Source: Achromobacter sp. MFA1 R4 (GTDB taxonomy: Bacteria; Pseudomonadota; Gammaproteobacteria; Burkholderiales; Burkholderiaceae_B). From it: 64,000 nucleotides of DNA. The notes under the pieces were generated by a model. It saw only the letters and a program-made list of their open reading frames with translations, ran no database searches and was not told the DNA's origin. The DNA lies in NCBI RefSeq assembly GCF_900156745.1, contig NZ_LT707065.1, positions 5,282,086-5,346,085 on the forward strand. Reading direction: 5' to 3'. The position numbers were made by a program, and so were the translations under genes. Shown piece by piece: positions 1-12,466 of this stretch (within the stretch, counting starts at the first letter, position 1; the number at the start of each line of letters is the position of its first letter).

Positions 1-1
1 C

Positions 2-1096
2 ATCCGCAGCGTGCAGCCGGGCGTGTCGCCCGAAGCGGAAATGACCCGCTACCTGACGCGCGCGGGTTACGGCAACATTCCTCCCCTGCTGGGCGAAGTG
101 CAGCGCGTGGACGCGGACGGCGTCGTGCACACCCTGGCCGTCGCCCATGGCTACGTGCCCAACGAAGGCGACGCCTGGAGCTGGACGCTGGACTACCTGA
201 AGCGCACGCTGGCCAACGCGCTGCTGGTGGGCAACACGCCCGAGGAATTCGAGGAAAGCCTGCAGGGCTATGCCGTCATGGCCACCACCATCGGCGAACG
301 CCTGGGACAGATGCACGCGCTGCTGGCCGCGCCCACGGACGATGCGAACTTCCAGTCGCGCCCGGCCAGCAAAGAGGACCTGCAGGCGCGCACCGAACAC
401 GTGCGCGGCCTGCTCGATCGCGCCGAAAAGCACCTGCGCGCCAGCCTGGACAAGCTTGAGGAACCGTCCCGCGCCTGCGCCGAATGGTTCTTCGAACACC
501 ACGCGCGCCTGGCGGCGCGGGTGGGCGCCATGGCGCAGGCCGAGGCGGACTCGCCCTGGGTGCGCATCCACGGCGACTTCCATCTGGGCCAGGTGCTGGT
601 CGCGCAGACCGATGCCTACCTGATCGATTTCGAGGGAGAACCGATCAGCAGCCTGGAGACGCGCCGCGCGCTGGCCTCGCCCTACAAGGACGTGGCCGGC
701 ATGCTGCGCTCGTTCGACTACGCGGCGGCGTCGATTGCGCGTACCGACCTGATCGGCGGCGCACACCTGGACGCCAATGCCGGCGCCGACGAGAGTCCCG
801 CCCCGACGGTCGCGCCCGCCGAACAGCGCGACGCGCTGCTGGCGCGCTTTCGCCACCAGGCCTCGGACGCTTTCCTGCAAGGCTACCGAGGCGCGCGCGG
901 GGCGGGCCTGGACGCGGCCGGGGACAAGGAACATGCCCTGCTCGCCCTGGCGCAGCTGGAGAAGGCCGCCTATGAAGTCAGCTACGAGGCGGCCCACCGG
1001 CCCGACTGGATCTCCATCCCGCTGTGCGCCCTGACCGAACTGGCGCGCAGCATCCTGCTGTCCGCCGCCATCGACGCCGAAGGAAAGACCCAATGA
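2..1096 (+). CDS. Maltokinase domain (3' part; gene starts before the window)
   Basis: C-terminal 364 residues of a maltokinase (Mak/Pep2 family), which makes maltose 1-phosphate from maltose and ATP for GlgE-type alpha-glucan synthesis. The kinase core is visible: the catalytic motif HGDFHLGQ is followed about 20 residues later by the metal-binding stretch IDFEGEP, as in aminoglycoside-phosphotransferase-like folds. The reading frame is open to the window edge, so the start is not here. In this lineage the domain is often fused to trehalose synthase (TreS), which cannot be decided from this window. The stop overlaps the glgB start in ATGA, which indicates one operon. Confidence 0.85.
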   Translation: MRSVQPGVSPEAEMTRYLTRAGYGNIPPLLGEVQRVDADGVVHTLAVAHGYVPNEGDAWSWTLDYLKRTLANALLVGNTPEEFEESLQGYAVMATTIGERLGQMHALLAAPTDDANFQSRPASKEDLQARTEHVRGLLDRAEKHLRASLDKLEEPSRACAEWFFEHHARLAARVGAMAQAEADSPWVRIHGDFHLGQVLVAQTDAYLIDFEGEPISSLETRRALASPYKDVAGMLRSFDYAAASIARTDLIGGAHLDANAGADESPAPTVAPAEQRDALLARFRHQASDAFLQGYRGARGAGLDAAGDKEHALLALAQLEKAAYEVSYEAAHRPDWISIPLCALTELARSILLSAAIDAEGKTQ

Positions 1097-3291
1097 GCGG
1101 ACCCTACGCTGCCCCCGCCGCCGACCACGACGGCCACATCGACGCGCAGGAGTTGACTGCCCTGGCTCACGGGCTGCACGACAATCCCTTTGGCCTGCTG
1201 GGACCGCACGACGGATGGGTCCGCGTCTTCGTGCCGGGCGCCCAGGCCGTCGAGGTGCTGGACGAAGACGACGCCCGCACGCCCCTGCGCGAACAGGGCC
1301 AGGGCCTGTATGCGGGCCCCGCGCCTTACGCCCGGCCCGGCGATGGCGCCTCGTACCGCCTGGCGATCCGCTGGCCCGCGGCCGAACAGGTCACCGCCGA
1401 CCCCTACGCGTTCGGCCCGCTCATCGACGAAGCCACGCTGCAGCGGCTGGCGCAGGGTTCCTGGCGCGATGCCGGGGACACGCTGGGCGCGCATCTGGTG
1501 GAAGTGGACGGGGTGAACGGCCTGCGCTGCGCGGTCTGGGCGCCGAACGCCCGGCGCGTCGCGGTGGTCGGCGACTTCAACGGCTGGGATGCGCGGCGCC
1601 ACGGCATGCGCCTGCGCCATGCGGCAGGCGTGTGGGAAATCTTCATCCCCGGCGTCCAGCCCGGCGACCGCTACAAGTTCGCCATCACCGACCGCTCGGG
1701 CAACGCCTTCATGAAGGCCGATCCGATGGCGCGGCGCTGCGAACTGGCGCCCGCCACCGCCTCGGTCGTGGACGATCCCGCGCCCTACGCGTGGAGCGAC
1801 GACGCCTGGATGCGCGAACGCGCCGCGCGCCAGTCGCCCGCCGCGCCCGTGTCGATCTACGAGGTGCATGTGGGGTCGTGGGCGGCCTGCGACGCGGACC
1901 CCTGCGTGTGGGACCAGATGGCCGACAAACTGCCCGCCTACGCACGCGCCATGGGCTTCACGCACCTGGAGCTGATGCCCATCATGGAGCATCCCTTCGG
2001 CGGCTCGTGGGGTTACCAGCCGCTCGGCATGTTCGCGCCGACCGCGCGCTACGGGCCGCCCGAGGCGTTCGCCCGCTTCGTGGACCGCTGCCACGCCGCC
2101 GGCATCGGGGTCATCCTGGACTGGGTGCCCGCGCATTTTCCGGACGATGCGCACGGGCTGGCCGCCTTCGACGGGACCTCGCTGTACGAGTACGAGGACC
2201 CGCGCGAAGGCTATCACCCCGACTGGCACACCATGGTCTACAACCTGGGCCGCAACGAAGTGAAGGCGTTCATGATCGCCAGCGCCATCCATTGGCTGCG
2301 GCGTTTTCACATTGACGGATTGCGCGTGGACGCCGTGGCGTCGATGCTTTACCGCGACTACAGCCGCCAGCCGGGCGAATGGATCCCCAACCGCTACGGC
2401 GGCCGCGAAAACCTGGAGGCGGTGCAGTTCCTGCAGGAACTGAACGACACCGTGCGCGCCGAGGCGCCGGACGCCATCATGGTGGCCGAGGAATCCACCG
2501 CCTGGCCCGGCGTGACCGCGCCCGTGTCCGAGGGCGGCCTGGGCTTTCACTACAAATGGAACATGGGCTGGATGCACGACACCCTGCGCTACCTGGCGCA
2601 TGACCCCATCCATCGCCGCCACCATCACCACGACATCACCTTCGGGATGGTGTATGCGTACAGCGAGCGCTTCATCCTGCCGCTCTCGCACGACGAAGTC
2701 GTGCACGGCAAGGGTTCGCTGCTGGGCAAGATGCCGGGCGACGCGCCTGCCCGGCTGGCCAATCTGCGCGCTTATCTGGGGTTCATGTGGGCGCATCCCG
2801 GCAAGAAGCTGCTCTTCATGGGCGGAGAACTCGCCCAGCCCGCCGAATGGAACCACGATGCCACGCTGGACTGGAACCTGCTCGACCATCCCGGCCACCT
2901 GGGGATGCAGCGCCTGGTGGCCGACCTGAACCGGCTCTACCGCGACGTCCCGGCCCTGCACGCGCTGGATGCGGACCCCGCGGGGTTTGCCTGGACGATC
3001 ATGGACGACCAGGACAACAGCGTGGTCGCCTTCATCCGCACGGACGGCCAGCGGCCCGTGCTGGCGGTGTCGAACTTCACGCCGGTTGCCCGGCACGACT
3101 ACCGCATCGGCGTCCCGCGCGCCGGACGGTGGACAGAGCTGCTGAACACCGATGCATCCCACTACGGCGGTTCCGGCCTGGGCAACCAGGGCGGGGCCAC
3201 CACCGGCGACATGGCTGCCCATGGGCAGCCCCAGGCCCTGTCGCTCACCCTGCCGCCCCTGGCGACCCTCTACCTGATGCATGAAGGCTGA
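1093..3291 (+). CDS. glgB: 1,4-alpha-glucan branching enzyme GlgB
   Basis: 732-residue GH13 branching enzyme that introduces alpha-1,6 branches into glycogen-like glucan. It has an N-terminal CBM48/E-set part and then the catalytic barrel: [11 protein letters not shown] carries the nucleophile Asp, VAEESTAWP the acid/base Glu, and [12 protein letters not shown] the third carboxylate. [10 protein letters not shown] is typical of the family. Length fits the usual 630-750. The start chosen is the ATG inside the ATGA overlap with the maltokinase stop. An upstream in-frame extension exists but would overlap the kinase gene. Confidence 0.95.
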   Translation: MSGPYAAPAADHDGHIDAQELTALAHGLHDNPFGLLGPHDGWVRVFVPGAQAVEVLDEDDARTPLREQGQGLYAGPAPYARPGDGASYRLAIRWPAAEQVTADPYAFGPLIDEATLQRLAQGSWRDAGDTLGAHLVEVDGVNGLRCAVWAPNARRVAVVGDFNGWDARRHGMRLRHAAGVWEIFIPGVQPGDRYKFAITDRSGNAFMKADPMARRCELAPATASVVDDPAPYAWSDDAWMRERAARQSPAAPVSIYEVHVGSWAACDADPCVWDQMADKLPAYARAMGFTHLELMPIMEHPFGGSWGYQPLGMFAPTARYGPPEAFARFVDRCHAAGIGVILDWVPAHFPDDAHGLAAFDGTSLYEYEDPREGYHPDWHTMVYNLGRNEVKAFMIASAIHWLRRFHIDGLRVDAVASMLYRDYSRQPGEWIPNRYGGRENLEAVQFLQELNDTVRAEAPDAIMVAEESTAWPGVTAPVSEGGLGFHYKWNMGWMHDTLRYLAHDPIHRRHHHHDITFGMVYAYSERFILPLSHDEVVHGKGSLLGKMPGDAPARLANLRAYLGFMWAHPGKKLLFMGGELAQPAEWNHDATLDWNLLDHPGHLGMQRLVADLNRLYRDVPALHALDADPAGFAWTIMDDQDNSVVAFIRTDGQRPVLAVSNFTPVARHDYRIGVPRAGRWTELLNTDASHYGGSGLGNQGGATTGDMAAHGQPQALSLTLPPLATLYLMHEG

Positions 3292-3295
3292 ATCC

Positions 3296-5403
<2,108 letters not shown>

Positions 5404-5407
<4 letters not shown>

Positions 5408-7194
5408 CGCACGCCTATTCTTTCGGAGCGGTGCCGCTGGACAGCGGCGTGACGCGCTTTCGGTTGTGGGCGCCCAGCGCCCCGGCCGGCCTGGCCCTCG
5501 AAGTCGAGGGGCATCCGCCCATCCCGATGCGTCCCGGCCCGGACGGCTACGCGCAGGCGGACGTGGATTGTCCGCCGGGCGCGCGCTACCGCTACCGGCT
5601 GGACGCGGACACGGTGGTCCCGGACCCCGCCTCGCGCCTGCAGGACGGCGACGTGCATGGCGACAGCATCGTCGTGGCGCCCGGCGCGTACCCGTGGCGC
5701 CATCCGGAATGGACCGGCCGGCCCTGGGAAGAAACCGTCATCTACGAGGTGCATGCGGGCCTGGCGGGCGGCTATGCGGGTCTGGCCGCCCGGCTGCCGG
5801 CGCTGGCCGCGATGGGCGTCACCATGCTGGAACTCATGCCCATCGCCGATTTTCCGGGCGAACGCAACTGGGGCTATGACGGCGTGCTGCCCTATGCGCC
5901 CGACACGGCCTACGGCACGCCCGACGAATTGAAGCAGCTGATCGACCAGGCCCATGGCCTGGGCATGGGCGTGATGCTGGACGTGGTCTACAACCACTTC
6001 GGCCCGGACGGCAATTACCTGTCGGCCTACGCCGCGCCGTTCTTTCGGACCGACATCGACACGCCCTGGGGCGCCGCCATCGACTTCCGCCAGGAAGCGG
6101 TCAGCGCCTTCTTCAAGGAAAACGCGCTGTACTGGCTGACGGAATACCGCTTCGACGGCCTGCGCCTGGACGCCGTGCATGCAATCGCGGGGCACGAATG
6201 GCTGCACGAGCTGGCCCGTTTCGTGCGCGACGGGGTCTCGGCCGAACGCCACGTGCACCTGGTGGTCGAGAACGACGACAACCGCGCCAGCCTGCTGCGG
6301 GGCGACTTCGAGGCGCAGTGGAACGACGATGCCCACCACGTCCTGCACCATTTGCTGACCGGCGAATCGCGCGGCTATTACGCCGACTACGCCGAGGCGC
6401 CCGCCCAGGCGCTGGCCCGCTGCCTGGCCGAAGGCTGGCTGTACCAGGGACAGCCCTCGACCTATCGCGGGGGCCAGTTGCGGGGCGAGCCCAGCGCCGA
6501 CCTGCCGCCGACCGCCTTCGTGCTGTTCCTGCAGAACCACGACCAGACCGGCAACCGCGCGCGCGGCGAACGGCTGACCGCCCTGGTCGACCATCCCGAC
6601 CGCCTGCGCGCGGCGGTGGCGCTGCAGCTGCTGGCCCCGCAGATTCCCTTGATCTTCATGGGCGAAGAACGCGGCTCGCGCACCCCCTTCCTGTACTTCA
6701 CCAGCCATGGCGATCCGGCGCTGGCTCAGGCGGTGCGCGAAGGCAGGCAGCGCGAGTTCTCCGCGTTTCCCGAATTCGCGGGCGATACGCCCGCCGCGCA
6801 GGTGCCGGACCCGAACGCCGTGGACACCTACCGCGCCAGCGACCCGTGGCAAGCGGACGAGGCTGACGCCCAGGAGTGGCTGCGCGACTACACCGCGTTG
6901 CTGCAGTTGCGCGCTCGGCTGATCACGCCCCGGCTGGCGGGCGCGGTCAGCCTGGGCGCCGCCGCGGTGGGCGACCGTAGCGCCTATGCGCGATGGGAAC
7001 TGGCCGACGGCGCCCGTCTCACGGTCTACACCAATCTCGGGCCCCATCCGCAGGCGGTGGCGCCCGCGCTGATGCCCGGCCCGGACGTGCAATCCACGCT
7101 GCTGTTCGAATCGCTCGCCGGCGGGCGCGCGCGGCTCGAACAGGGCGAGCTGTGCCCGGACTGCACCGTATGGCTGCTGGAGGAGCGGGCATGA
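5404..7194 (+). CDS. treZ: Maltooligosyltrehalose trehalohydrolase TreZ
   Basis: 596-residue GH13 enzyme that releases trehalose from maltooligosyl trehalose made by TreY. An N-terminal E-set domain precedes the barrel. Region I is DVVYNHFGPDGNYL, the nucleophile is in DGLRLDAVHAI, the acid/base is in LVVENDDN, and the third Asp is in LQNHDQTGNRA. The start ATG overlaps the glgX stop (ATGA) and the stop overlaps malQ (ATGA). Separation from treY by malQ is unusual order but both halves of the pathway are present in the same transcript. Confidence 0.94.
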
Positions 7195-9323
7195 AGCGCG
7201 GCGCCGCCAACGCCAGCACCGACGCCGATGGCCTGTCCGCGCTGGCCGCCGAGGCGGGCATCGCGGAACACTGGTCGGACGCCCGCCAGCGCCCCCAGCG
7301 CGTGGCGCCCGACACGCTGCGCGCCCTGCTGGCGGCGATGGACCTGCCGGCCGCCACGGCGCGCGACATCCAGGAGAGCCGCCAGCGCCTGGCGGTGCAA
7401 TCCGGCGACGCCCTGCCCCCCATGATCGTCACGCGCTGCGGTACCGAAACCGCGCTGCCCGGGGCCGCACGCGGTCCTTACCGCATCCTGTGCGAATCGG
7501 GCCGCGTCATCGAAGGCATGATCCAAAAGGGCCGCGATGGCGCGCCCTGCCTCGTCGCGCCCGACGAGCCCGGCTACCACCGCCTTGTCCTGCTCTCCGC
7601 GCAGGCCACGCTGGCGGTCGCGCCGTTGCAGGCCCCCAGCCTGGCGGACCTGACCGGCGAGAGCCGTCCGCGCTGCTGGGGACTGGCCGCCCAGGTGTAC
7701 AGCCTGCGCCAGGAGGCCGACGCGTCCCTGCCGCGCACGCATGGTTTCGGCGATTTCGGCGCGCTGCGCGAGCTGGCGGTGGCCGCGGCCCGTCAAGGCG
7801 CGGACATGCTGGCCATCAGCCCGGTCCACGCCATGTTTACGGCGCAGCCGGAGCGGTCCAGCCCGTATTCGCCGTCCAACCGCCTGTTCCTGAACGTGCT
7901 GTACGCCGCGCCCGCGTCGGTGCTGGGCCCGGACGCCATGGCGCGCGCGCTGGGCGGCACCGGACGGGCAGAACTGAGCGCGCTGGACGGCCTGGATCTC
8001 ATCGACTGGCCGGCCGCGGCCGCCGTGCGGCTGCGGGCGCTGCGCGCCCTGCATGCGGACTTCGCCAGCCACGGCGAGGCCAGCCTGCGCACGCGCTACG
8101 CGCAGTTCTGCGCCGACCGCGGCCAGACCTTGCGCGACCATGCGGTGTTCGAGGCGCTGCACGCCGCGCAGCGCAAGCCGGACGGCACGATCCCGCCCTG
8201 GCAAGCCTGGCCCGCGGCGCTGCGCGACCCGGCCTCGGCGCAGGTCGCGCGCTTCGCGCAGGACCATGCGCTGGAGGTGGACTTCCACCAGTTTGCGCAG
8301 TGGCTCGCGGCGGAAAGCCTGGCCTTGGCGCACGACGCGGGCCGCGAAGCCGGGATGCGGCTGGGCCTGCTCGCCGATCTGGCGGTGGGCGCCAGCCCCG
8401 ACGGCAGCCACGCATGGAGCCGGCAGGCCGACCTGATGGGCCGCATGTCGGTGGGCGCGCCGCCCGACATCTACAACCCGCTGGGACAGAACTGGGGGCT
8501 CACGGCGTTTTCCCCGCGCGCGCTGCACACCCAGGGCTATGCCGCCTTCATCGACATGCTGCGCGCCGTGCTGGCGCACACCGGCGGCGTGCGCATCGAC
8601 CACATCCTGGGCATGGCCCGCCTGTGGCTGGTGCCCGAAGGCGCCTCGCCCGCCGACGGCGCCTACCTGCGCTACCCGCTGCAGGAGCTGCTTGCGCTGA
8701 CCGCGCTGGAGGCCTGGCGCCACCGGGCCTGCGCCATCGGCGAGAACCTGGGCACCGTGCCCGAGGGCTTTGACCAGCGGCTGGAAGACAACGGCGTGCT
8801 CGGCATGAACGTCCTGTGGTTCATGCGTCAGGCCCCCGACGCCCAACCCGGCCCGGATGCCCCGGACGGCTTCACCGCCCCCGCCGACTGGCCCGCGCAC
8901 GCCGTCGCCATGACCACGACGCACGACCTGCCGACCCTGCGCGGCTGGTGGGAAGAGCGCGACATCGACTGGCGCGTCAAGCTGGACCTGCTGGGCGCCG
9001 ACGATGACGAGCAGCAACTGCGCGCCGGCCGCGCGGCAGACCGTGAACTGCTCGCCCGCACCGCGGACCCGGACGCCGGCAGCCTGCCCACGCAGGCGCC
9101 GATTCCCGCGCTGCTGCGCTTCGTGTCTTCCAGCCCGTGCCCGCTGCTGCTGGTGCCGATGGAGGACATCGTGGGCATGCTGGACCAGCCCAACCTGCCC
9201 GGCACCATCGACACCCATCCCAATTGGCGCCAGCGCTTGCCCCTGAGCATCCGCGCCATCTTTGCCGACCCCGCCACGCAGGCCCGCCTGGATGCCGCGC
9301 GCGACGGAAGGAGAAAACCGTGA
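7191..9323 (+). CDS. malQ: 4-alpha-glucanotransferase (amylomaltase) MalQ
   Basis: 710-residue GH77 enzyme that transfers glucan segments between maltodextrins, setting chain length for TreY. Key segments: VRIDHILGMARLWLVP with the nucleophile Asp, AIGENLGTVPEGF with the acid/base Glu, and TTTHDLPTLRGWWEERD with the third Asp. The long N-terminal part before the barrel resembles the extended MalQ form of proteobacteria. It is joined to treZ by ATGA and to treY by GTGA overlaps, so translation of the operon is probably coupled. Confidence 0.93.
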   Translation: MKRGAANASTDADGLSALAAEAGIAEHWSDARQRPQRVAPDTLRALLAAMDLPAATARDIQESRQRLAVQSGDALPPMIVTRCGTETALPGAARGPYRILCESGRVIEGMIQKGRDGAPCLVAPDEPGYHRLVLLSAQATLAVAPLQAPSLADLTGESRPRCWGLAAQVYSLRQEADASLPRTHGFGDFGALRELAVAAARQGADMLAISPVHAMFTAQPERSSPYSPSNRLFLNVLYAAPASVLGPDAMARALGGTGRAELSALDGLDLIDWPAAAAVRLRALRALHADFASHGEASLRTRYAQFCADRGQTLRDHAVFEALHAAQRKPDGTIPPWQAWPAALRDPASAQVARFAQDHALEVDFHQFAQWLAAESLALAHDAGREAGMRLGLLADLAVGASPDGSHAWSRQADLMGRMSVGAPPDIYNPLGQNWGLTAFSPRALHTQGYAAFIDMLRAVLAHTGGVRIDHILGMARLWLVPEGASPADGAYLRYPLQELLALTALEAWRHRACAIGENLGTVPEGFDQRLEDNGVLGMNVLWFMRQAPDAQPGPDAPDGFTAPADWPAHAVAMTTTHDLPTLRGWWEERDIDWRVKLDLLGADDDEQQLRAGRAADRELLARTADPDAGSLPTQAPIPALLRFVSSSPCPLLLVPMEDIVGMLDQPNLPGTIDTHPNWRQRLPLSIRAIFADPATQARLDAARDGRRKP

Positions 9324-11947
9324 GCACACCGCAAGCCACCGCCCGGCTGCAACTGCATGCCGGCTTCACGCTCGACGACGCGTGCGCCCAGGTGGACTAC
9401 TACGCGGACCTGGGGGTCAGCCATCTGTACCTGTCGCCCATCACCCGCGCGCGAGAAGGCTCCACCCACGGCTATGACGTCATCGACCACGCCGTCGTCA
9501 GTCCGGAACTGGGCGGCGAGCCCGCCCTGCTTCGCCTGGCCAGCGCCGCGCGGGCGCGGGGGCTGGGCCTGGTGGCCGACATCGTCCCCAACCACATGGC
9601 GGCGAACCCCGCCAACGCATGGTGGCGCGACGTGCTGGCCCAGGGCCCCGCCAGCGCGTGGTCGGCGTATTTCGATATCGACTGGCATCCGCCCGCGCCG
9701 GCCCTGCGCAACAAGGTCCTGCTGCCCGTGCTCGGCGAGCCGTACGGCGTGTCGCTGGAACACGGCGCCATCACGCCGCAATGGGACGACGACGCGCCCG
9801 CGCCCGAACTGGAGGTGCATGGACAGCGCTATCCCCTGACGCCGTCCTCCGTGCCGCGCGGCGCCGAGCGCCAGGCCTGGCTGCGCGAACACGACCCCGC
9901 GCAACCGGCCGGGCGCCAGCACCTGCACGCGCTGCTGGAACGCCAGCACTATCGCCTGGCCTGGTGGCGCACGGCGCCGGACCAGATCAACTGGCGGCGT
10001 TTTTTCGAAATCAGCGAACTGGTCGGCGTGCGCGTCGAGGACGAGGCGGTCTTCGACGCCGTGCACGCGCTGGTGCTGCGCCTGGTTGCGCAAGGCGTGC
10101 TGGACGGCCTGCGGATCGACCACATCGACGGGCTGGCCTCGCCGGGCGGCTACCTGCGCCGCCTGTCGGCCCGCCTTGCCGACGCCGGCGCCAGCCGGCC
10201 GGCGGCGCTGCGCCCAGACCAGCCGTACCTGGTGGTGGAAAAGATCCTGGGGCCTGACGAAGTGCTGGATCCGCGCTGGCTCACGGATGGCACCACGGGC
10301 TACGACTTCATGGACCAGGTGGGCGCCTTGCTGCACGCGCCGCAGGCCGCCGAGCCGCTGCGCGCCTTCTGGCGCGCCCTGACCGACGACGGGCGCGAGC
10401 CCGGCGAACAGCTACGCGCGGCGCGCGTGCGCATGCTGGCGCGCCATTTCCCGGCGGAGCGGCAGGCGCTGGTGCGTTGCCTGGAGCAGCTTGCCGCGCG
10501 GGACCTGCGCACGCGCGACCTCACCGCCACCGCCATCGACCGCGCGCTGAGCGCGCTGCTGGCCGCCTTTCCCGTTTACCGCACCTACGCCGAGGATGCG
10601 GGCCGCTCGCCCGCGGACGCCCACTGGCGCGCCGTCGCGGTCCGCGGCGCCGCGACGGCGCTGGCCGCGCGCGAGGGGTCTGCCGACGCGGCGCTGCTGG
10701 CTCAGCTTGCCCAGTGGCTGGACGGCGACGCGTCCGACCCCACGGTGCTGCGCCGCTTCCAGCAACTGACGCCGCCCCTGGCCGCCAAGGCGCTGGAGGA
10801 CACGCTGTTCTACCGCTATGGCCCGCTGCTGTCGCGCAACGAGGTGGGCGCATCGCCGGACCGCTTTGGGCTGTCGGCCGAAGACTTCTACGACGCCTGC
10901 GCCACCCGCGCGCGCACCCATCCGCGCGCCATGCTGGCCACCGCCACGCACGACCACAAGCGGGGCGAGGACACGCGCGCCCGGCTTGCCGTGCTGTCGG
11001 AGATGCCCGACCGCTGGCTGGAGCTGGCCGGCGGCTGGATCGACGCGCTGCCGGGCGGCATCACGCGGGCCGACCGCTACATGCTGGTCCAGACCCTGAT
11101 CGGGGCCTGGCCGCCCGCCTGGGGCGCGGACCCGTCCGGCTGGGCGCCCGATGCCTTGCAAGCCTGGCTGGACCGCATCGCGCAGTGGCAGGAAAAGGCC
11201 CTGCGCGAAGCCAAGCTGCACACCAGTTGGACCGATCAGGATCCGGCCTACGAGGCCGCGGCCAAGGAATGCCTGACCTGGCTGGGCCAGGATGCCGAGG
11301 GGCGCCGGGTGCTCGCCGGCATCGCCGGCTTCGCGCTGGAACTGGCGCCGGCCGGCATGGTGAATAGCTTCACCCAGACCCTGCTGCGCAATACCCTGCC
11401 CGGCGTGCCGGACCTGTACCAGGGAACGGACCTGTGGGATTTCAGCCTGGTCGATCCGGACAACCGGCGGCCGGTCGACTACGCCCTGCGCGCCGCGCTG
11501 CTGGCCGAGGCCTCGCGGGAAGCGGTGATGGACCTGGCGGCCCCGGCCTGGCAGTCGGGCGCCGTCAAGCAGGCACTGATCCACCGGCTGCTGCTGGCCC
11601 GACAGCGGACCCCCGCGCCGTTCACCGGCGGGGTGTTCCTGCACCTGCGGGGCGAAGGCAGCCAGGCCGGGCATGTGCTGGCCTTCCTGCGCCAGCACGA
11701 AGGCCAGACGGCGTTGATCGTGGGATCCCGGCTGTGCGCCCTGCGGGTCCAGGGCTATGCCCGGGGCGAGGCCGAGCAGGCGCGGGCATTCTGGGGCGAC
11801 ACGGCGCTGCGCCTGCCCGAGGGCGGGCCGCGCCTGTCGTTGCACGATGCCCTGACAGGTCGCCGTATCCGGGCGGCCACGGGGGACGTGTTGCCGCTGG
11901 CGGAAGTGCTGCGCGACGGGCCTGCCGCGCTGTGCCTGTCGGCGTAG
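9320..11947 (+). CDS. treY: Maltooligosyltrehalose synthase TreY
   Basis: 875-residue GH13 enzyme that isomerises the reducing end of maltodextrins to an alpha,alpha-1,1 trehalose linkage. Motifs: YLSPITRAREGSTHGYDV near the N-terminus, IVPNHMA (region I), LDGLRIDHIDGLASPGGYL with the nucleophile, VVEKILGPDE with the acid/base, and ATHDHKRGEDTRARL with the third Asp. Start is GTG overlapping the malQ stop (GTGA) with GGAG upstream. It is the last gene of the operon, followed by a 16-bp tandem array and a strong hairpin. Confidence 0.94.
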   Translation: MSTPQATARLQLHAGFTLDDACAQVDYYADLGVSHLYLSPITRAREGSTHGYDVIDHAVVSPELGGEPALLRLASAARARGLGLVADIVPNHMAANPANAWWRDVLAQGPASAWSAYFDIDWHPPAPALRNKVLLPVLGEPYGVSLEHGAITPQWDDDAPAPELEVHGQRYPLTPSSVPRGAERQAWLREHDPAQPAGRQHLHALLERQHYRLAWWRTAPDQINWRRFFEISELVGVRVEDEAVFDAVHALVLRLVAQGVLDGLRIDHIDGLASPGGYLRRLSARLADAGASRPAALRPDQPYLVVEKILGPDEVLDPRWLTDGTTGYDFMDQVGALLHAPQAAEPLRAFWRALTDDGREPGEQLRAARVRMLARHFPAERQALVRCLEQLAARDLRTRDLTATAIDRALSALLAAFPVYRTYAEDAGRSPADAHWRAVAVRGAATALAAREGSADAALLAQLAQWLDGDASDPTVLRRFQQLTPPLAAKALEDTLFYRYGPLLSRNEVGASPDRFGLSAEDFYDACATRARTHPRAMLATATHDHKRGEDTRARLAVLSEMPDRWLELAGGWIDALPGGITRADRYMLVQTLIGAWPPAWGADPSGWAPDALQAWLDRIAQWQEKALREAKLHTSWTDQDPAYEAAAKECLTWLGQDAEGRRVLAGIAGFALELAPAGMVNSFTQTLLRNTLPGVPDLYQGTDLWDFSLVDPDNRRPVDYALRAALLAEASREAVMDLAAPAWQSGAVKQALIHRLLLARQRTPAPFTGGVFLHLRGEGSQAGHVLAFLRQHEGQTALIVGSRLCALRVQGYARGEAEQARAFWGDTALRLPEGGPRLSLHDALTGRRIRAATGDVLPLAEVLRDGPAALCLSA

Positions 11948-11975
11948 GCGGGACGAGGATTCACTCGTCCTGGTT

Positions 11976-12027
11976 CCGGATTTCAGGATTTCCGGATTTC
12001 AGGATTTCCGGATGTCCGGATTTCCGG
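11976..12027. repeat. 16-bp tandem array after treY (3.25 copies)
   Basis: Two perfect copies and one diverged copy of the unit CCGGATTTCAGGATTT, plus CCGG. The array starts 28 bp after the treY stop. The unit itself contains the half-repeat GGATTT. No protein or RNA function is evident. Similar short arrays with different units follow several other stop codons in this window. Confidence 0.85.
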
Positions 12028-12037
12028 AAACAGCAAA

Positions 12038-12079
12038 ACGGCCCCGTCCGCGCCACGGAGGAGGCGCGAACGGGGCCGT
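12038..12079. terminator. Strong hairpin between treY and the convergent small gene
   Basis: A 17-nt arm pairs with its inverse across an 8-nt loop with a single mismatch (ACGGCCCCGT...ACGGGGCCGT outer part). It lies between the end of treY and the end of the minus-strand small gene, so it probably ends transcripts from both sides. AAAA flanks are present, but there is no long T tract. Confidence 0.6.
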
Positions 12080-12134
12080 GAAAAGCTACGCGGCGTCACA
12101 CGGGCTGGTTACGTGGCGCGCGCAGCCCGCGCGC

Positions 12135-12314
12135 TCAGCGCTGGGTCTTGTTCTGCTGACCCGGGCTCTGGCCCTGTTGATTGCTGTCTTTTTCCATCTG
12201 CTGGCCAGATTGACCGGGTTGCTGGCCCGGCGACTGGTTGCGGTCCCGCGGGTTCTCCTGGGACTGTTGCTTTTGGGGCTGCTTTTGCTGGTCGGGCTGG
12301 TTCTGATTGGCCAT
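12135..12314 (-). CDS. Small Gln/Asn-rich disordered protein
   Basis: 59-residue hydrophilic protein made largely of Q, N, K, P, S and G (starts MANQNQPDQQKQPQ). No signal peptide, membrane segment or known domain is seen, and intrinsic disorder is expected. The start ATG is preceded by TTAGGAGACGAGTA, an excellent ribosome-binding site. An upstream in-frame ATG is rejected because it would lie before the predicted transcript's Shine-Dalgarno. It is transcribed from a near-consensus sigma-54 promoter 33 nt (predicted leader) upstream, like the other small stress-type genes nearby. Function unknown; a hydrophilin-like protectant is conceivable. Confidence 0.75.
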   Translation of the reverse strand: MANQNQPDQQKQPQKQQSQENPRDRNQSPGQQPGQSGQQMEKDSNQQGQSPGQQNKTQR

Positions 12315-12358
12315 TACTCGTCTCCTAAGATGCGGAGATATTCCGCGTGGATAGATGA

Positions 12359-12372
12359 GCAACCGGCGTGCC
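12359..12372 (-). promoter_or_regulatory. Sigma-54 promoter P1 (Q/N-rich small gene)
   Basis: Read on the minus strand as GGGCACG-CCGG-TTGCT, against the consensus TGGCACG-N4-TTGCW; GG and GC are separated by exactly 10 nt. The predicted start of transcription is about 12347, 33 nt before the ATG. Confidence 0.8.
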
Positions 12373-12466
12373 CAAACGGCGTGCGCCCGAGGGCCTGGGC
12401 GGTGCGGGATCGGGGGACGAAAGAGTCGAGGGTCCCGGCGTCCAATGATCGGTAAAAAGTGCGGTT